A stretch of DNA of 19,887 bases from RECH01 sp964431105 (GCA_964431105.1 CAYSIR010000054.1:1-19887), one strand, 5' to 3'. Counted from the first letter of the stretch, positions 8,272-16,128 are shown. The notes: generated by a model from the letters alone, not told the origin. A program made the numbers and translations.

Positions 8272-8472
8272 TCTAGCGGCGCTGTTCTCACCGGCTGCAC
8301 CGGCCCGTCCAGCATTAATATATTGTCAGCATCACCCATTCGCCCTAGAATCACAGGGATCCATGCACCGTAGATTCCCGCTGTTCATCCGGATACCCAC
8401 TGAAACCATTGGAAGTTCGGCTATGGATTGCAGCTTACCTCTCTGTTGTTTATCTGGTCATCGCCACAGTTC

Positions 8473-9282
8473 ATGAGTCGTATCATCGTTATCACATCGG
8501 GCAAGGGTGGGGTCGGCAAAACCACCTGTACTGCGAATCTAGGGATGGCGATCGCCCAACGGGGACATAAGATCGCAGTGATTGATGCCGACTTCGGGTT
8601 ACGCAACCTCGACCTACTGCTAGGGCTAGAAAATCGCATTGTATACACAGCCGTTGAAGTCCTCGCCGGAGATTGCCGACTCGATCAGGCCCTCGTCAAA
8701 GATAAACGCCAGCCCAACCTAGCACTGCTGCCCGCCGCCCAAAATCGATCAAAAGATGCCGTCACGCCAGAGCAAATGAAGCAGTTAGTCGAATCGCTCA
8801 CCGATTCCTTCGACTTCATTTTGGTAGACAGCCCCGCTGGGATCGAGCAAGGGTTTCAAAATGCCACCATCGCCGCCACGGAGGCTATCATCGTAACGAC
8901 ACCAGAAGTCGCCGCCGTGCGCGATGCCGATCGCGTCATTGGGTTACTCGAAGCCAATGATGTCAAAACCATTCGGCTGATCGTCAATCGCCTCAAACCT
9001 GCCATGGTACGCGATGACATGATGATGTCAGTTCAAGATGTTCAAGAAATTTTAGCCATTCCGCTGCTAGGCGTTGTACCAGATGACGAACGAGTGATCG
9101 TTTCAACCAACCGAGGTGAACCACTCGTACTATCTGAAAAACTAACCCTAGCCGGGCTAGCCTTCGAGAATATTGCCCGTCGGCTTGATGGCGACACCGT
9201 TCCATTTTTGGATCTCAGCGCTGCCCATGACGATTTATTTTCCCGCATTCGTCGAATGTTTCGCGGATCATCTCGACATTAA
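8473..9282 (+). CDS. minD: Septum site-determining protein MinD
   Basis: A 269-residue ParA-type ATPase that binds the membrane when loaded with ATP, recruits MinC and is released by MinE. The deviant Walker A motif GKGGVGKTT is at residues 10-18, with signature Lys11. IDADFGLRNLDLLLGL follows at ~38-53 and the VDSPAGIEQGF switch lies near the middle. The C terminus HDDLFSRIRRMFRG is a basic amphipathic membrane-targeting helix. The frame extends 45 bases upstream, but the ATG at 8473 gives the canonical MSRIIVITSGKGG start and normal length. There is a 201-base gap after minC, and no clear Shine-Dalgarno sequence. Confidence 0.97.
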   Translation: MSRIIVITSGKGGVGKTTCTANLGMAIAQRGHKIAVIDADFGLRNLDLLLGLENRIVYTAVEVLAGDCRLDQALVKDKRQPNLALLPAAQNRSKDAVTPEQMKQLVESLTDSFDFILVDSPAGIEQGFQNATIAATEAIIVTTPEVAAVRDADRVIGLLEANDVKTIRLIVNRLKPAMVRDDMMMSVQDVQEILAIPLLGVVPDDERVIVSTNRGEPLVLSEKLTLAGLAFENIARRLDGDTVPFLDLSAAHDDLFSRIRRMFRGSSRH

Positions 9283-9450
9283 GCGCCGCCCTCATTTCTT
9301 CTCATTCACAGCGGCTGGGTAAGGATGCAACGTCGCAACCGCCTCAGAAACATTACGTTAGACATCAGAGTGCAGCACTCGACAATATCACGACGGGTCG
9401 CTTGTCCAACCGATAGGTTGCCCCACACCGTTTTCTAGTTGGCAAAGCTC

Positions 9451-9735
9451 ATGATCGGCGAATTTTTAGACAAACTATTTACACGAAACGCAACAGAAAC
9501 CAGTCGCTCATCCGCCAAACGGCGGTTACAGCTTGTCTTGGCTCACGATCGCGCTGACCTAACCCCGGATGTGCTAGAAAAAATGCGACAAGAAATCTTA
9601 GAAGTCGTATCGCGCTACGTTGAAATTGATTTCGATAGCACTGAATTCTGCTTAGAAAATGACCAGCGCACCACCGCACTAATTGCCAATTTGCCGATTC
9701 GCCGCGTCAAGGCTGAACTCACCACAGAACTATAG
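9451..9735 (+). CDS. minE: Cell division topological specificity factor MinE
   Basis: A 94-residue activator of MinD ATPase that drives Min oscillation and so places the division site. The N terminus MIGEFLDKLFTR is the amphipathic membrane-binding helix. It is followed by the MinD-contacting region AKRRLQLVLAHDRADL and the topological domain EILEVVSRYVEIDFDSTEF. The frame also opens at a TTG four codons earlier (9439); the ATG at 9451 matches the usual MinE beginning. The gap from minD is 168 bases, longer than in many minDE pairs, so a separate promoter is possible. This completes a full minCDE set. Confidence 0.95.
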   Translation: MIGEFLDKLFTRNATETSRSSAKRRLQLVLAHDRADLTPDVLEKMRQEILEVVSRYVEIDFDSTEFCLENDQRTTALIANLPIRRVKAELTTEL

Positions 9736-9838
9736 CCCAAACTTAGCAAGCTCATTATTGGGTCGCTGCATTCAAGGACGGCAAAATCGGGAGCATGTCA
9801 GGTTTATAACCCTCACCCTAAATCCCTCTCCCAAGCCT

Positions 9839-9958
9839 GCTATCGATTACGCAAAAGTCGCTAGACCTTTTGCCTCATAACCCTTCTAATGGTCACTCAG
9901 AGTCCTCGTTTTTGAATCGAGGACTGCGGGTGACCACCAGATTTTCGTAATGGATAGC
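9839..9958. mobile_element. 120-bp MITE-like element, copy 1
   Basis: The ends GCTATCGATTACG and CGTAATGGATAGC are imperfect inverted repeats. Inside are two hairpins: GCAAAAG/CTTTTGC (about 9851-9873) and a long compound stem, GGTCAC...GTGACC enclosing AGTCCTCG/CGAGGACT around a 9-base loop (about 9891-9936). The element has exactly the same length as copy 2 at 16009-16128 and similar sequence throughout. It has no coding capacity. The flanks TCCCAA.. on both sides suggest insertion in a CTCCCA-type palindrome, but no perfect target duplication is left. Confidence 0.75.
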
Positions 9959-10128
9959 TCCCAAAATTGGGAGAAGCATATCCTGAGCTTGTCGAAGGGG
10001 GGCTGGGGGATGAGGGCTACATCGCAAAAGTGACCGGTTCCCGCAAAATCCTCCCATTGACCGATCGACCCATGGGCCAACCCACCACAGACCCATCACT
10101 ACATTTCTATAGTTGATCTAAAGTTCAA

Positions 10129-10157
10129 TTCACTTCTGATGAAGGTCTTCTTAATAT
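10129..10157 (+). promoter_or_regulatory. Candidate promoter upstream of fbp
   Basis: TTCACT (10129-10134) and TAATAT (10152-10157) are separated by 17 bases; each matches 4 of 6 sigma-70 positions. Transcription would start near 10164, leaving a leader of about 255 bases before the fbp ATG. No GTA-N8-TAC NtcA site was noticed beside it. Pattern match only. Confidence 0.3.
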
Positions 10158-10420
10158 AAAAGGCAGAGCAGCGGCCAGCGCAACGCCGCCCTGTAATGCC
10201 GATCTATTGAGCTGCCGCTGGCGAACTATTCTTCTAGCCGGGTGTCGATGAGTGAATCGATCGCAGTCGAGCCACCCGACCCAACTCTGCCCTATGTCAG
10301 GTCATTTCCCGGCATAGCTGCTTAGCGGTTGCATGATGGCTCGTCGTGCCAATTTAATCCAGCGATCGCCCCACTTTCACACCCCAGCACCCTCCCAGCA
10401 CCCTCAAAAAGGAATACACC

Positions 10421-11491
10421 ATGGCTGATTTAGCCCCAGAACTCGAACTGAATAGCTACGCTCTCGATCGAGATTGCACCACGCTATCTCGCCACGTCCT
10501 GCAACAGCTTCAGAGCTTCTCCCCCGACGCTCAAGACCTCAGCGCAGTCATGAACCGCATCGCCCTCGCGGGCAAATTGATTACCCGCCGACTGAATCGC
10601 TCCGGACTGGTCGAAGATGCTCTAGGTCTGGCAGGGCGCACCAACGTCCAAGGCGAAGATGTCAAGCGCATGGACGTCTATGCCAACCAGGTCTTCATTT
10701 CAGCCTTTGAACAAAGCGGTTTAGTCTGTCGCCTAGCCTCTGAGGAAATGGAGAAACCCTACTATATCCCAGAGAATTGTCCCGTTGGTCGCTACACACT
10801 GCTGTACGACCCCATCGACGGCTCATCCAATGTAGACATTAACCTCACCGTCGGCTCCATCTTTGCGATTCGTCGGCAGGAAGGAGACGATCTCGACGGC
10901 GAAGCGACCGACCTATTGCAGGATGGGAGCAAGCAAATTGCAGCCGGATACATCCTTTATGGCACAACGACCATGCTGGTCTATTCCATCGGTCGCGGCG
11001 TTCATGCCTTTACCCTTGATCCCAGCCTTGGCGAATTCATCTTGTCTAATGAGAACATTCAAGTGCCGCCCCATGGCACTGTGTATAGTGCCAATGAAGG
11101 CAACTTCTGGCAGTGGGATGACTCCATTCGGGACTATATTCGCTATATGCATCGGCATGAAGGTTACACAGCTCGCTACAGTGGCGCACTGGTAGGCGAT
11201 TTTCACCGTATTTTGTTTCAGGGAGGGGTATTTGTCTATCCCGGTACGGTAAAGAACCCGGAGGGCAAGCTACGTTTGCTATATGAGTCGGCTCCGTTGG
11301 CGATGCTAATTGAACAGGCTGGCGGTGCCGCCAGCACGGGTACTCAGCCTATCTTAGAAGTCGTACCCGATCGCATTCATACCCGCACACCCTTGATTAT
11401 TGGCAGCAAGGAAAATGTTGCCCTTGTTGAATCATTTATCCAGGAGCGATCGCGAGAGCAACAGACCCAAGATTTAATTGAACATCGTTAA
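10421..11491 (+). CDS. fbp: Fructose-1,6-bisphosphatase class I
   Basis: A 356-residue Mg2+-dependent enzyme that hydrolyses fructose-1,6-bisphosphate to fructose-6-phosphate. Diagnostic residues are visible: the NVQGEDVKRMDVYAN region (~75-89), metal-binding acidic residues in ASEEME (~106-111), LYDPIDGSSN (128-137), and the later YTARYSGALVGDFHRIL and GGVFVYPGT substrate-binding blocks. The length is typical. Start: ATG with AAGGA 8 bases before it. It heads the fbp-zwf-opcA cluster, where it can return triose-derived hexose phosphate to the oxidative pentose phosphate cycle at night. Cyanobacteria usually rely on a separate dual FBPase/SBPase in the Calvin cycle, so this class I enzyme is probably not the main photosynthetic one. 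Confidence 0.96.
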   Translation: MADLAPELELNSYALDRDCTTLSRHVLQQLQSFSPDAQDLSAVMNRIALAGKLITRRLNRSGLVEDALGLAGRTNVQGEDVKRMDVYANQVFISAFEQSGLVCRLASEEMEKPYYIPENCPVGRYTLLYDPIDGSSNVDINLTVGSIFAIRRQEGDDLDGEATDLLQDGSKQIAAGYILYGTTTMLVYSIGRGVHAFTLDPSLGEFILSNENIQVPPHGTVYSANEGNFWQWDDSIRDYIRYMHRHEGYTARYSGALVGDFHRILFQGGVFVYPGTVKNPEGKLRLLYESAPLAMLIEQAGGAASTGTQPILEVVPDRIHTRTPLIIGSKENVALVESFIQERSREQQTQDLIEHR

Positions 11492-11642
11492 TAAACGCAT
11501 TATCCCCATGCAGCCACAGCCCCATCATTCCAGTTAAGAGTTCCCCATTCAGAGTTTCTGGTTAAGAATCCTCGAAATCGCCACCAGAGCCAATCATCGC
11601 ACTCAGTGTACCGTTCATTCCATCCTCTGATTTCAAACGCCT

Positions 11643-13172
11643 ATGGTTGCCTTACTCGAAAATCCGCTGCGCGTCGGCCTTCAGCACGACCGCATCCCCG
11701 ATCCCCAAATTCTCGTCATCTTTGGTGCATCTGGAGACCTCACTCACCGAAAACTGATCCCTGCCATCTACCAAATGAAGCTGGAGCGCAAGCTCCCACC
11801 CGAACTTACCATCGTTGGAGTAGCGCGCCGCGACTGGAGCCACGACTACTTTCGCGAGCATTCCCATCAAGGCATTGAAGACTTTGGCGGCGGCATCGGC
11901 AATGAAGAGGTTTGGAAGGACTTTGCCCAAGGACTGTTCTATTGTTCGGGCGACATCGACAATCCTTCTAGCTATCACAAACTCAAGGCCTTTTTGGGCG
12001 AACTCGACGAGAAACGCGGTACTCGCGGCAATCGGGTGTTTTATCTCTCCGTTGCTCCTCGCTTTTTCGCCGAGGCAACTCAGCAGTTGGGAACAGCCGG
12101 CATGTTAGCCGATCCATCCAAGCATCGGTTGGTTATTGAAAAGCCTTTTGGACGAGACCTCAGCAGTGCCCAAGTGTTGAACCGAGTGGTGCAGGAGGTT
12201 TGCTCGGAGGAGCAGGTGTACCGCATTGACCATTACCTTGGCAAAGAAACGGTACAGAACCTCTTGGTATTCCGGTTTGCCAATGCCATTTTTGAGCCGC
12301 TGTGGAATCGTCAGTTTGTGGATCATGTACAGATTACAGTGGCAGAAACCGTTGGGCTGGAAGGGCGGGCGGGTTATTATGAGACCTCTGGCGCACTGCG
12401 CGACATGGTGCAAAATCACCTAATGCAGTTGTTTTGCCTGACGGCGATGGAGCCGCCCAACTCTCTGGATGCGGATAGCATTCGCAACGAAAAAGTAAAG
12501 GTGGTTCAGGCGACTCACCTAGCCGATTTGGAGAATATTGATGCTTCAGCCGTGCGTGGGCAATACACCTCTGGCTGGATGAGCGGCAAGGAAGTGCCGG
12601 GGTATCGCCTGGAGGATGGAGCTGACCCGGATTCCACAACCCCCACCTATTCGGCTCTGAAATTTTTTATCGATAATTGGCGTTGGCAGGGGGTGCCGTT
12701 TTATCTGCGCACGGGTAAGCGAATGCCGAAGAAGGTGTCGGAGATTTCCATTCATTTCCGCGAAGTGCCGTACATTATGTTTCAGTCTGCGGCAAAGCAG
12801 ATGAACCACAATGTTTTGGCACTCCGCATTCAGCCGAATGAAGGCATTGCGATGCGGTTTGAGGTGAAAACTCCGGGAAATTCGCTGAGGACGCGATCGG
12901 TAGAGATGGATTTCCGTTACGATGCTGCCTTTGGTCAACCGAACACTGATGCGTACAGCCGCCTGTTGATCGACTGTATGTTGGGTGACCAGACGTTGTT
13001 CACTCGTGGTGACGAGGTGGAAGCGTCATGGCGAGTGCTGACTCCGCTGCTGCAAGTGTGGGATGCACCTGCGCCGCCGGATGCGGTGTCGCTGTATGAG
13101 GCGGGAACGTGGGGCCCGGTTTCCGCAGAACTGTTGCTGAACCGAGACGGTCGTCGGTGGCGACGGCTGTAA
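11643..13172 (+). CDS. zwf: Glucose-6-phosphate 1-dehydrogenase
   Basis: A 509-residue enzyme that oxidises glucose-6-phosphate to 6-phosphogluconolactone with NADP+, the first step of the oxidative pentose phosphate pathway. The Rossmann motif IFGASGDL is at ~26-33, EKPFGRDL at 166-173 and the catalytic RIDHYLGKE at 194-202; the late FYLRTGKRMPKK substrate block is present too. Cys187 and Cys445 fall at the positions I recall as the redox-sensitive pair of cyanobacterial G6PDH, which suggests thioredoxin control. It starts 151 bases after fbp and precedes opcA by 327 bases. OpcA, encoded next, is the known activator of this enzyme. Length and motifs are complete. Confidence 0.97.
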   Translation: MVALLENPLRVGLQHDRIPDPQILVIFGASGDLTHRKLIPAIYQMKLERKLPPELTIVGVARRDWSHDYFREHSHQGIEDFGGGIGNEEVWKDFAQGLFYCSGDIDNPSSYHKLKAFLGELDEKRGTRGNRVFYLSVAPRFFAEATQQLGTAGMLADPSKHRLVIEKPFGRDLSSAQVLNRVVQEVCSEEQVYRIDHYLGKETVQNLLVFRFANAIFEPLWNRQFVDHVQITVAETVGLEGRAGYYETSGALRDMVQNHLMQLFCLTAMEPPNSLDADSIRNEKVKVVQATHLADLENIDASAVRGQYTSGWMSGKEVPGYRLEDGADPDSTTPTYSALKFFIDNWRWQGVPFYLRTGKRMPKKVSEISIHFREVPYIMFQSAAKQMNHNVLALRIQPNEGIAMRFEVKTPGNSLRTRSVEMDFRYDAAFGQPNTDAYSRLLIDCMLGDQTLFTRGDEVEASWRVLTPLLQVWDAPAPPDAVSLYEAGTWGPVSAELLLNRDGRRWRRL

Positions 13173-13499
13173 GTGAGATGGGGGCGATCGCACGACAACG
13201 TTCACCCCTGCCCTTCTTGCTGCCAGTGCTGAGGTTTACCTAGGGCAGGTTAGCCATGCATCATAGAACCGCGTCGGAGCGCCTGCCAACATTATCAGAC
13301 AAGGGCTGTCATCATGGCTATGGGAGGCGTTTTGAATAGACAGCAGCCCTCAGCGATCGCCTCTCCTTGTAGTCCCCATTCCCCTCGTTTCCCCTATTAA
13401 AACTGATGCGCCTGTCATTTTGTGATTTGCATTCGCCCTCGGCGCTCAGTTCCAACGCATCCGTCACGTCCCTATTGCCAATCAAGCACTCTAAACTCT
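13173..13499. other. Intergenic spacer between zwf and opcA
   Basis: This 327-base spacer has no convincing gene. An 8-bp inverted repeat TAGCCATG/CATGGCTA (13251-13258 and 13313-13320) encloses 54 bases. A frame in phase with opcA runs back to 13422 but reads as a Pro/Arg/Ser-rich tail without family resemblance, so it is treated as leader. A separate opcA promoter may lie here, but no confident -35/-10 pair was seen. Confidence 0.5.
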
Positions 13500-14831
13500 A
13501 TGACCACTCCATTAGTTGCCCTTCAGAAGCCAAAAGATATTTCGCTGAACGAGATTGAAGCGGAACTGAATAAAATTTGGATCAATCAATCTAGCGGTAG
13601 CGGCACCCCGATCGCCACCCGCGCCGCCACGTTTAGCATGGTGGTGTATGAGCCAGAAGAATTTCAACAATTGCTAGCCGGACTTGGGTTCTATGATGGC
13701 CCCATCGATGGCGTCCACGGCCCCCTGACTAAATCTGCGGTGAAAGATGCCCAAGCGACCTTCGAGTTGCGCGTCACCGGACGGGTTGACCCAGAGACCC
13801 TTGCTCGCCTGCGCGAAGAGTTTGCCAAACAACCCAGCGATCGCACCCAGATTACTAACCTAAATGCCCGTGGATTCAGTATCAGTGATGCGATCGCGTC
13901 TCAAAACCCCTGTCGCATCATTACCCTCTGTCCAATTTTGGGTGAAGACACCGGCGTAACCGCTCAGGTGTCGGCCTATTGCCCCGTTCAAAAAGGGGGA
14001 GCAGGCAGCCACCTGGTCTGCTGCGAATATGTTACCCTGCGTGGCACAAAAGCCGCCCTAGAGCGGGTGTCCAGCATGGTGGCCTCGCTGATGATTCCCG
14101 ACTTGCCAAAATTCGTCTGGTGGAAAGCCACCCCAAACCCCGAACAACAGCTATTCCAGACCCTTTCAGATGCCAGCAATTGCATCATTGTAGACTCTAG
14201 TTACTTTAGCGATGCCGAGTCGGAACTGTTGAAAATGCAGCAGTTAATTGAAGAAAAAACGTTCATCGCTGACCTAAACTGGCACCGACTATCTCCTTGG
14301 CAAGAACTGACCGCTGCCGCCTTTGACCCGCCAGAACGCCGCAGCGCCCTCACCGAGATGGATCAAATTGCGATCGACTATGAAAAAGGGAACGCCGCGC
14401 AAGCACTGATGTATCTGGGCTGGATTGCCAGTCGCTTAGGCTGGAAACCTGTGGAATATACAGAAACAGGCGGTGATTATGACCTGCGCCACATCTACTT
14501 TGAAGGAGCCAACCAGCGGCGCATTGAAGCCGAACTCGCTGCCATTCCTACCGCCGACTGGGGCGAAATTATGGGCGACTTAGTAGGCATTCGGCTGACG
14601 TCCACCAATTGTAATGCCGATTGCTGCACCATTCTTTGCTCAGAGACTACGGGCTGTATGCGGATGGAAGCGGGGGGCAGTGCCCAATCCTGCCGCACGG
14701 AACAGGTGACGGCATTATCCGACCAACGAGCTGAGGCGCTAATGAGCCAGCAGCTACAGCGTTGGGGCCAAGATATGCTGTACGAGGAAAGCTTAGCCGT
14801 GAGTGCCGCTATTTTGAGTTTACGCGGGTAG
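13500..14831 (+). CDS. opcA: Glucose-6-phosphate dehydrogenase assembly/activator protein OpcA
   Basis: A 443-residue allosteric effector that activates G6PDH, encoded just downstream of zwf as in other cyanobacteria. Residues ~52-107 (FQQLLAGLGFYDGPIDGVHG.. to ..RVDPETLARLREEF) resemble a peptidoglycan-binding-like (PG_binding_1) helical module. Cyanobacterial OpcA proteins carry such an N-terminal region, unlike the shorter actinobacterial ones. The remainder contains family blocks NPCRIITLCPI, LPKFVWWKATP, ADLNWHRLSPWQELTAAAFDPPERR and IDYEKGNAAQALMYLGW. Near the C terminus is a cysteine cluster with Cys380 and Cys386 (CSETTGC), matching the spacing of the thioredoxin-target pair reported in Anabaena OpcA. 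The ATG at 13500 was chosen because MTTPLVALQKPKDISLNEIE is the recognisable beginning. Confidence 0.95.
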   Translation: MTTPLVALQKPKDISLNEIEAELNKIWINQSSGSGTPIATRAATFSMVVYEPEEFQQLLAGLGFYDGPIDGVHGPLTKSAVKDAQATFELRVTGRVDPETLARLREEFAKQPSDRTQITNLNARGFSISDAIASQNPCRIITLCPILGEDTGVTAQVSAYCPVQKGGAGSHLVCCEYVTLRGTKAALERVSSMVASLMIPDLPKFVWWKATPNPEQQLFQTLSDASNCIIVDSSYFSDAESELLKMQQLIEEKTFIADLNWHRLSPWQELTAAAFDPPERRSALTEMDQIAIDYEKGNAAQALMYLGWIASRLGWKPVEYTETGGDYDLRHIYFEGANQRRIEAELAAIPTADWGEIMGDLVGIRLTSTNCNADCCTILCSETTGCMRMEAGGSAQSCRTEQVTALSDQRAEALMSQQLQRWGQDMLYEESLAVSAAILSLRG

Positions 14832-14859
14832 GCGGCGTGGACTGAACGTTTGGTTCATA

Positions 14860-14949
14860 ACTCAGAGTCCTTATTTTGGGGTGGCGGTATTCGGGTAGGG
14901 GCAACTCATTTTTGGGGGTGAGGCAGGTTGCAGCGCTGCGTAATAGATT
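14860..14949. repeat. Possible decayed fragment of the MITE family
   Basis: ACTCAGAGTCCT (14860-14871) is identical to 9895-9906 inside MITE copy 1, and TGCGTAATAGAT (14937-14948) resembles the right terminus of copy 2. The order matches, but the distance between them is longer than in intact copies and the middle does not align well. This could be a rearranged remnant or chance. Confidence 0.25.
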
Positions 14950-15035
14950 TTGGCAGCAAGGGGGCAGGAGATGGGAGCGATCGCATCTTTGGTTTCTCTG
15001 TTGGTCAATAGGATGGGTTCAAAGCATCCTGTTAT

Positions 15036-15049
15036 GATCAGTACTGATC
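15036..15049. promoter_or_regulatory. 14-bp perfect palindrome before the 71-residue gene
   Basis: GATCAGTACTGATC is a perfect palindrome ending 12 bases before the ATG at 15062. Just upstream, AGGATG (15010-15015) and CATCCT (15025-15030) form a second inverted repeat. TATGAT (15034-15039) overlaps the palindrome and could be a -10 element, although no good -35 was found. An operator is possible. Confidence 0.35.
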
Positions 15050-15061
15050 GGATCAGCATGG

Positions 15062-15277
15062 ATGACTCTTGTGACAATTTGGATCAACGAACAACTCGAC
15101 CCCCTCGGCATTGTGTATGCCTGCATTGCATGCTGCGATGAGCAACAGGCTCAGGAATGTCATGAAGCCTTTGAGAGCAACCTCACAGACGAGCAAAAAG
15201 CGGCTGGATGGGTCGCCCGTCTGCGAACGGTTGCCACCTGGGATGAGGTTCCGGTGAGCGCGCTGAAACTAAGCTAA
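15062..15277 (+). CDS. Small hypothetical protein (71 residues)
   Basis: I do not recognise this protein family. The 71-residue product begins MTLVTIWINEQLDPLGIVYA and ends RLRTVATWDEVPVSALKLS. It is soluble, acidic in the middle (DEQQAQECHEAFESNLTDEQKAAGW), and has three cysteines in the cluster ACIACCDEQQAQEC plus tryptophans near both ends. Composition is protein-like, unlike the arginine- and serine-rich false frames of the surrounding spacers. The ATG at 15062 has only a weak GGAT about 8 bases upstream. It stands alone, 230 bases after opcA and followed by a kilobase without genes, with a perfect 14-bp palindrome just before the start. Confidence 0.55.
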   Translation: MTLVTIWINEQLDPLGIVYACIACCDEQQAQECHEAFESNLTDEQKAAGWVARLRTVATWDEVPVSALKLS

Positions 15278-15907
15278 TGTTAGATTTTCTAAGCCTGATA
15301 TGCCCGATCGCTAGATGCTAACAGCGATGGTGGCTATCCGGGCTATTCATGATGCAAACGGACATGGCTGCATTATGCTGCTTGAAATAGCTAGCTGCGG
15401 ACAGTAAACCTAGGATTTCAGCAACGGCTTGCGGTTCAGGAAATCTTTAGCCATGCCTCAGCCCCACTCTTGCGATCGCTCATGGTCTATTCAGGATAGG
15501 CAAGTTGAGTCGTGCCATACTGAATACGGTTCCCAAAATCAGAACGCATCACCTGTTCATAATCAGTCTGGATCACAGTTCTTTCCTGTCCTGAGTCTTC
15601 GTCGCCTCAATGAGTTATCCGCATCTACCGCCATGGGTGTAGTCATTTCGATTGAGTTAGGTTCGGTTAGGGCGTGGCGATCGCTACCTAGCAGTGGGGG
15701 AGCAACCCTAGCTTGCACCTCGGCGATCGCACGAAGCTGGCCAGGGCGATCGCCATAGCCGATTGTCGGTATCCAAGAATTTTCTATGGTGTGGATCGCG
15801 CTAGCTAACTGACAAGAGTAACCCCTACCCTCATTCCTTCTCCCAGAGTGGGTTACTAAGTACACAGATCTTAGACATGACGTCAATTCCTTGACTTGAT
15901 CTTCCTA

Positions 15908-16000
15908 AATCCCCCTTTTCAAGGGAGGCTAGGGGGGATCTGCAACTTACTTAGTAGCCCAGAGCGAGAGAGGGGCTTTGAATCTGGCTCCCCTTCTCCC
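15908..16000. repeat. Dispersed palindromic intergenic repeats (REP-like), copy B
   Basis: AAATCCCCC...GGGGGGATC (about 15908-15940) is a C-run/G-run imperfect palindrome of a kind abundant in cyanobacterial spacers. The adjoining 15950-16000 block repeats copy A: CTTAGTAGCCCA is direct, and 15971-16000 is the inverted 28-of-30 match to 1268-1297. The block runs directly into the palindrome that is split by the MITE at 16009. Confidence 0.6.
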
Positions 16001-16008
16001 ATTTTTGG

Positions 16009-16128
16009 GCTATTCATTACGCAAAAGTCGTCAGACCTTTTGCCTCACAACCCTTCTAAGGGTTACTCAGAATCCTCGTTTTTGAACCGAGAACTGCGGG
16101 TTTCAGCGAGATCTGCGTAATGGATAGC
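16009..16128. mobile_element. 120-bp MITE-like element, copy 2, with 8-bp target duplication
   Basis: The left end GCTATTCATTACGCA and right end TGCGTAATGGATAGC are inverted repeats matching at 14 of 15 positions. ATTTTTGG occurs directly outside both ends (16001-16008 and 16129-16136), a perfect 8-bp direct repeat expected of a target-site duplication. The first internal hairpin (GCAAAAG/CTTTTGC) is identical in type to copy 1; the second is degenerate. Length equals that of copy 1 exactly. It encodes nothing, so it would need a transposase supplied elsewhere in the genome. Confidence 0.82.

Larger units (their letters stand above)
9736..10420. other. Repeat-rich intergenic region upstream of fbp
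   Basis: A 685-base spacer with no convincing gene. It holds a REP-like fragment (9808-9837), the 120-bp MITE-like element (9839-9958), a further half-palindrome (9959-9977), a 16-18-base CCTGAGCTTGTCGAAGG motif (about 9982-9999) of the kind dispersed in many bacterial genomes, and the probable fbp promoter region (about 10100-10420). Leftward frames across the MITE are by-products of the repeat. Confidence 0.7.

Noticed and set aside
9886..10099. Two minus-strand frames over the MITE and its flank; one shares its C-terminal end with a frame at 16063-16272
   Set aside because: The shared peptide comes from the repeated 120-bp DNA element, not from a protein family.
15016..15030. GGGTTCAAAGCATCC resembling a tRNA T-loop
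   Set aside because: No acceptor stem, anticodon arm or D-arm could be placed around it, and the T-stem pairing fails.
15429..15886. Overlapping plus and minus frames of about 108 codons in the gene-free stretch
   Set aside because: Both have implausible composition, no start signal and cover HIP1-rich repeat DNA. I found no match to any family I know.
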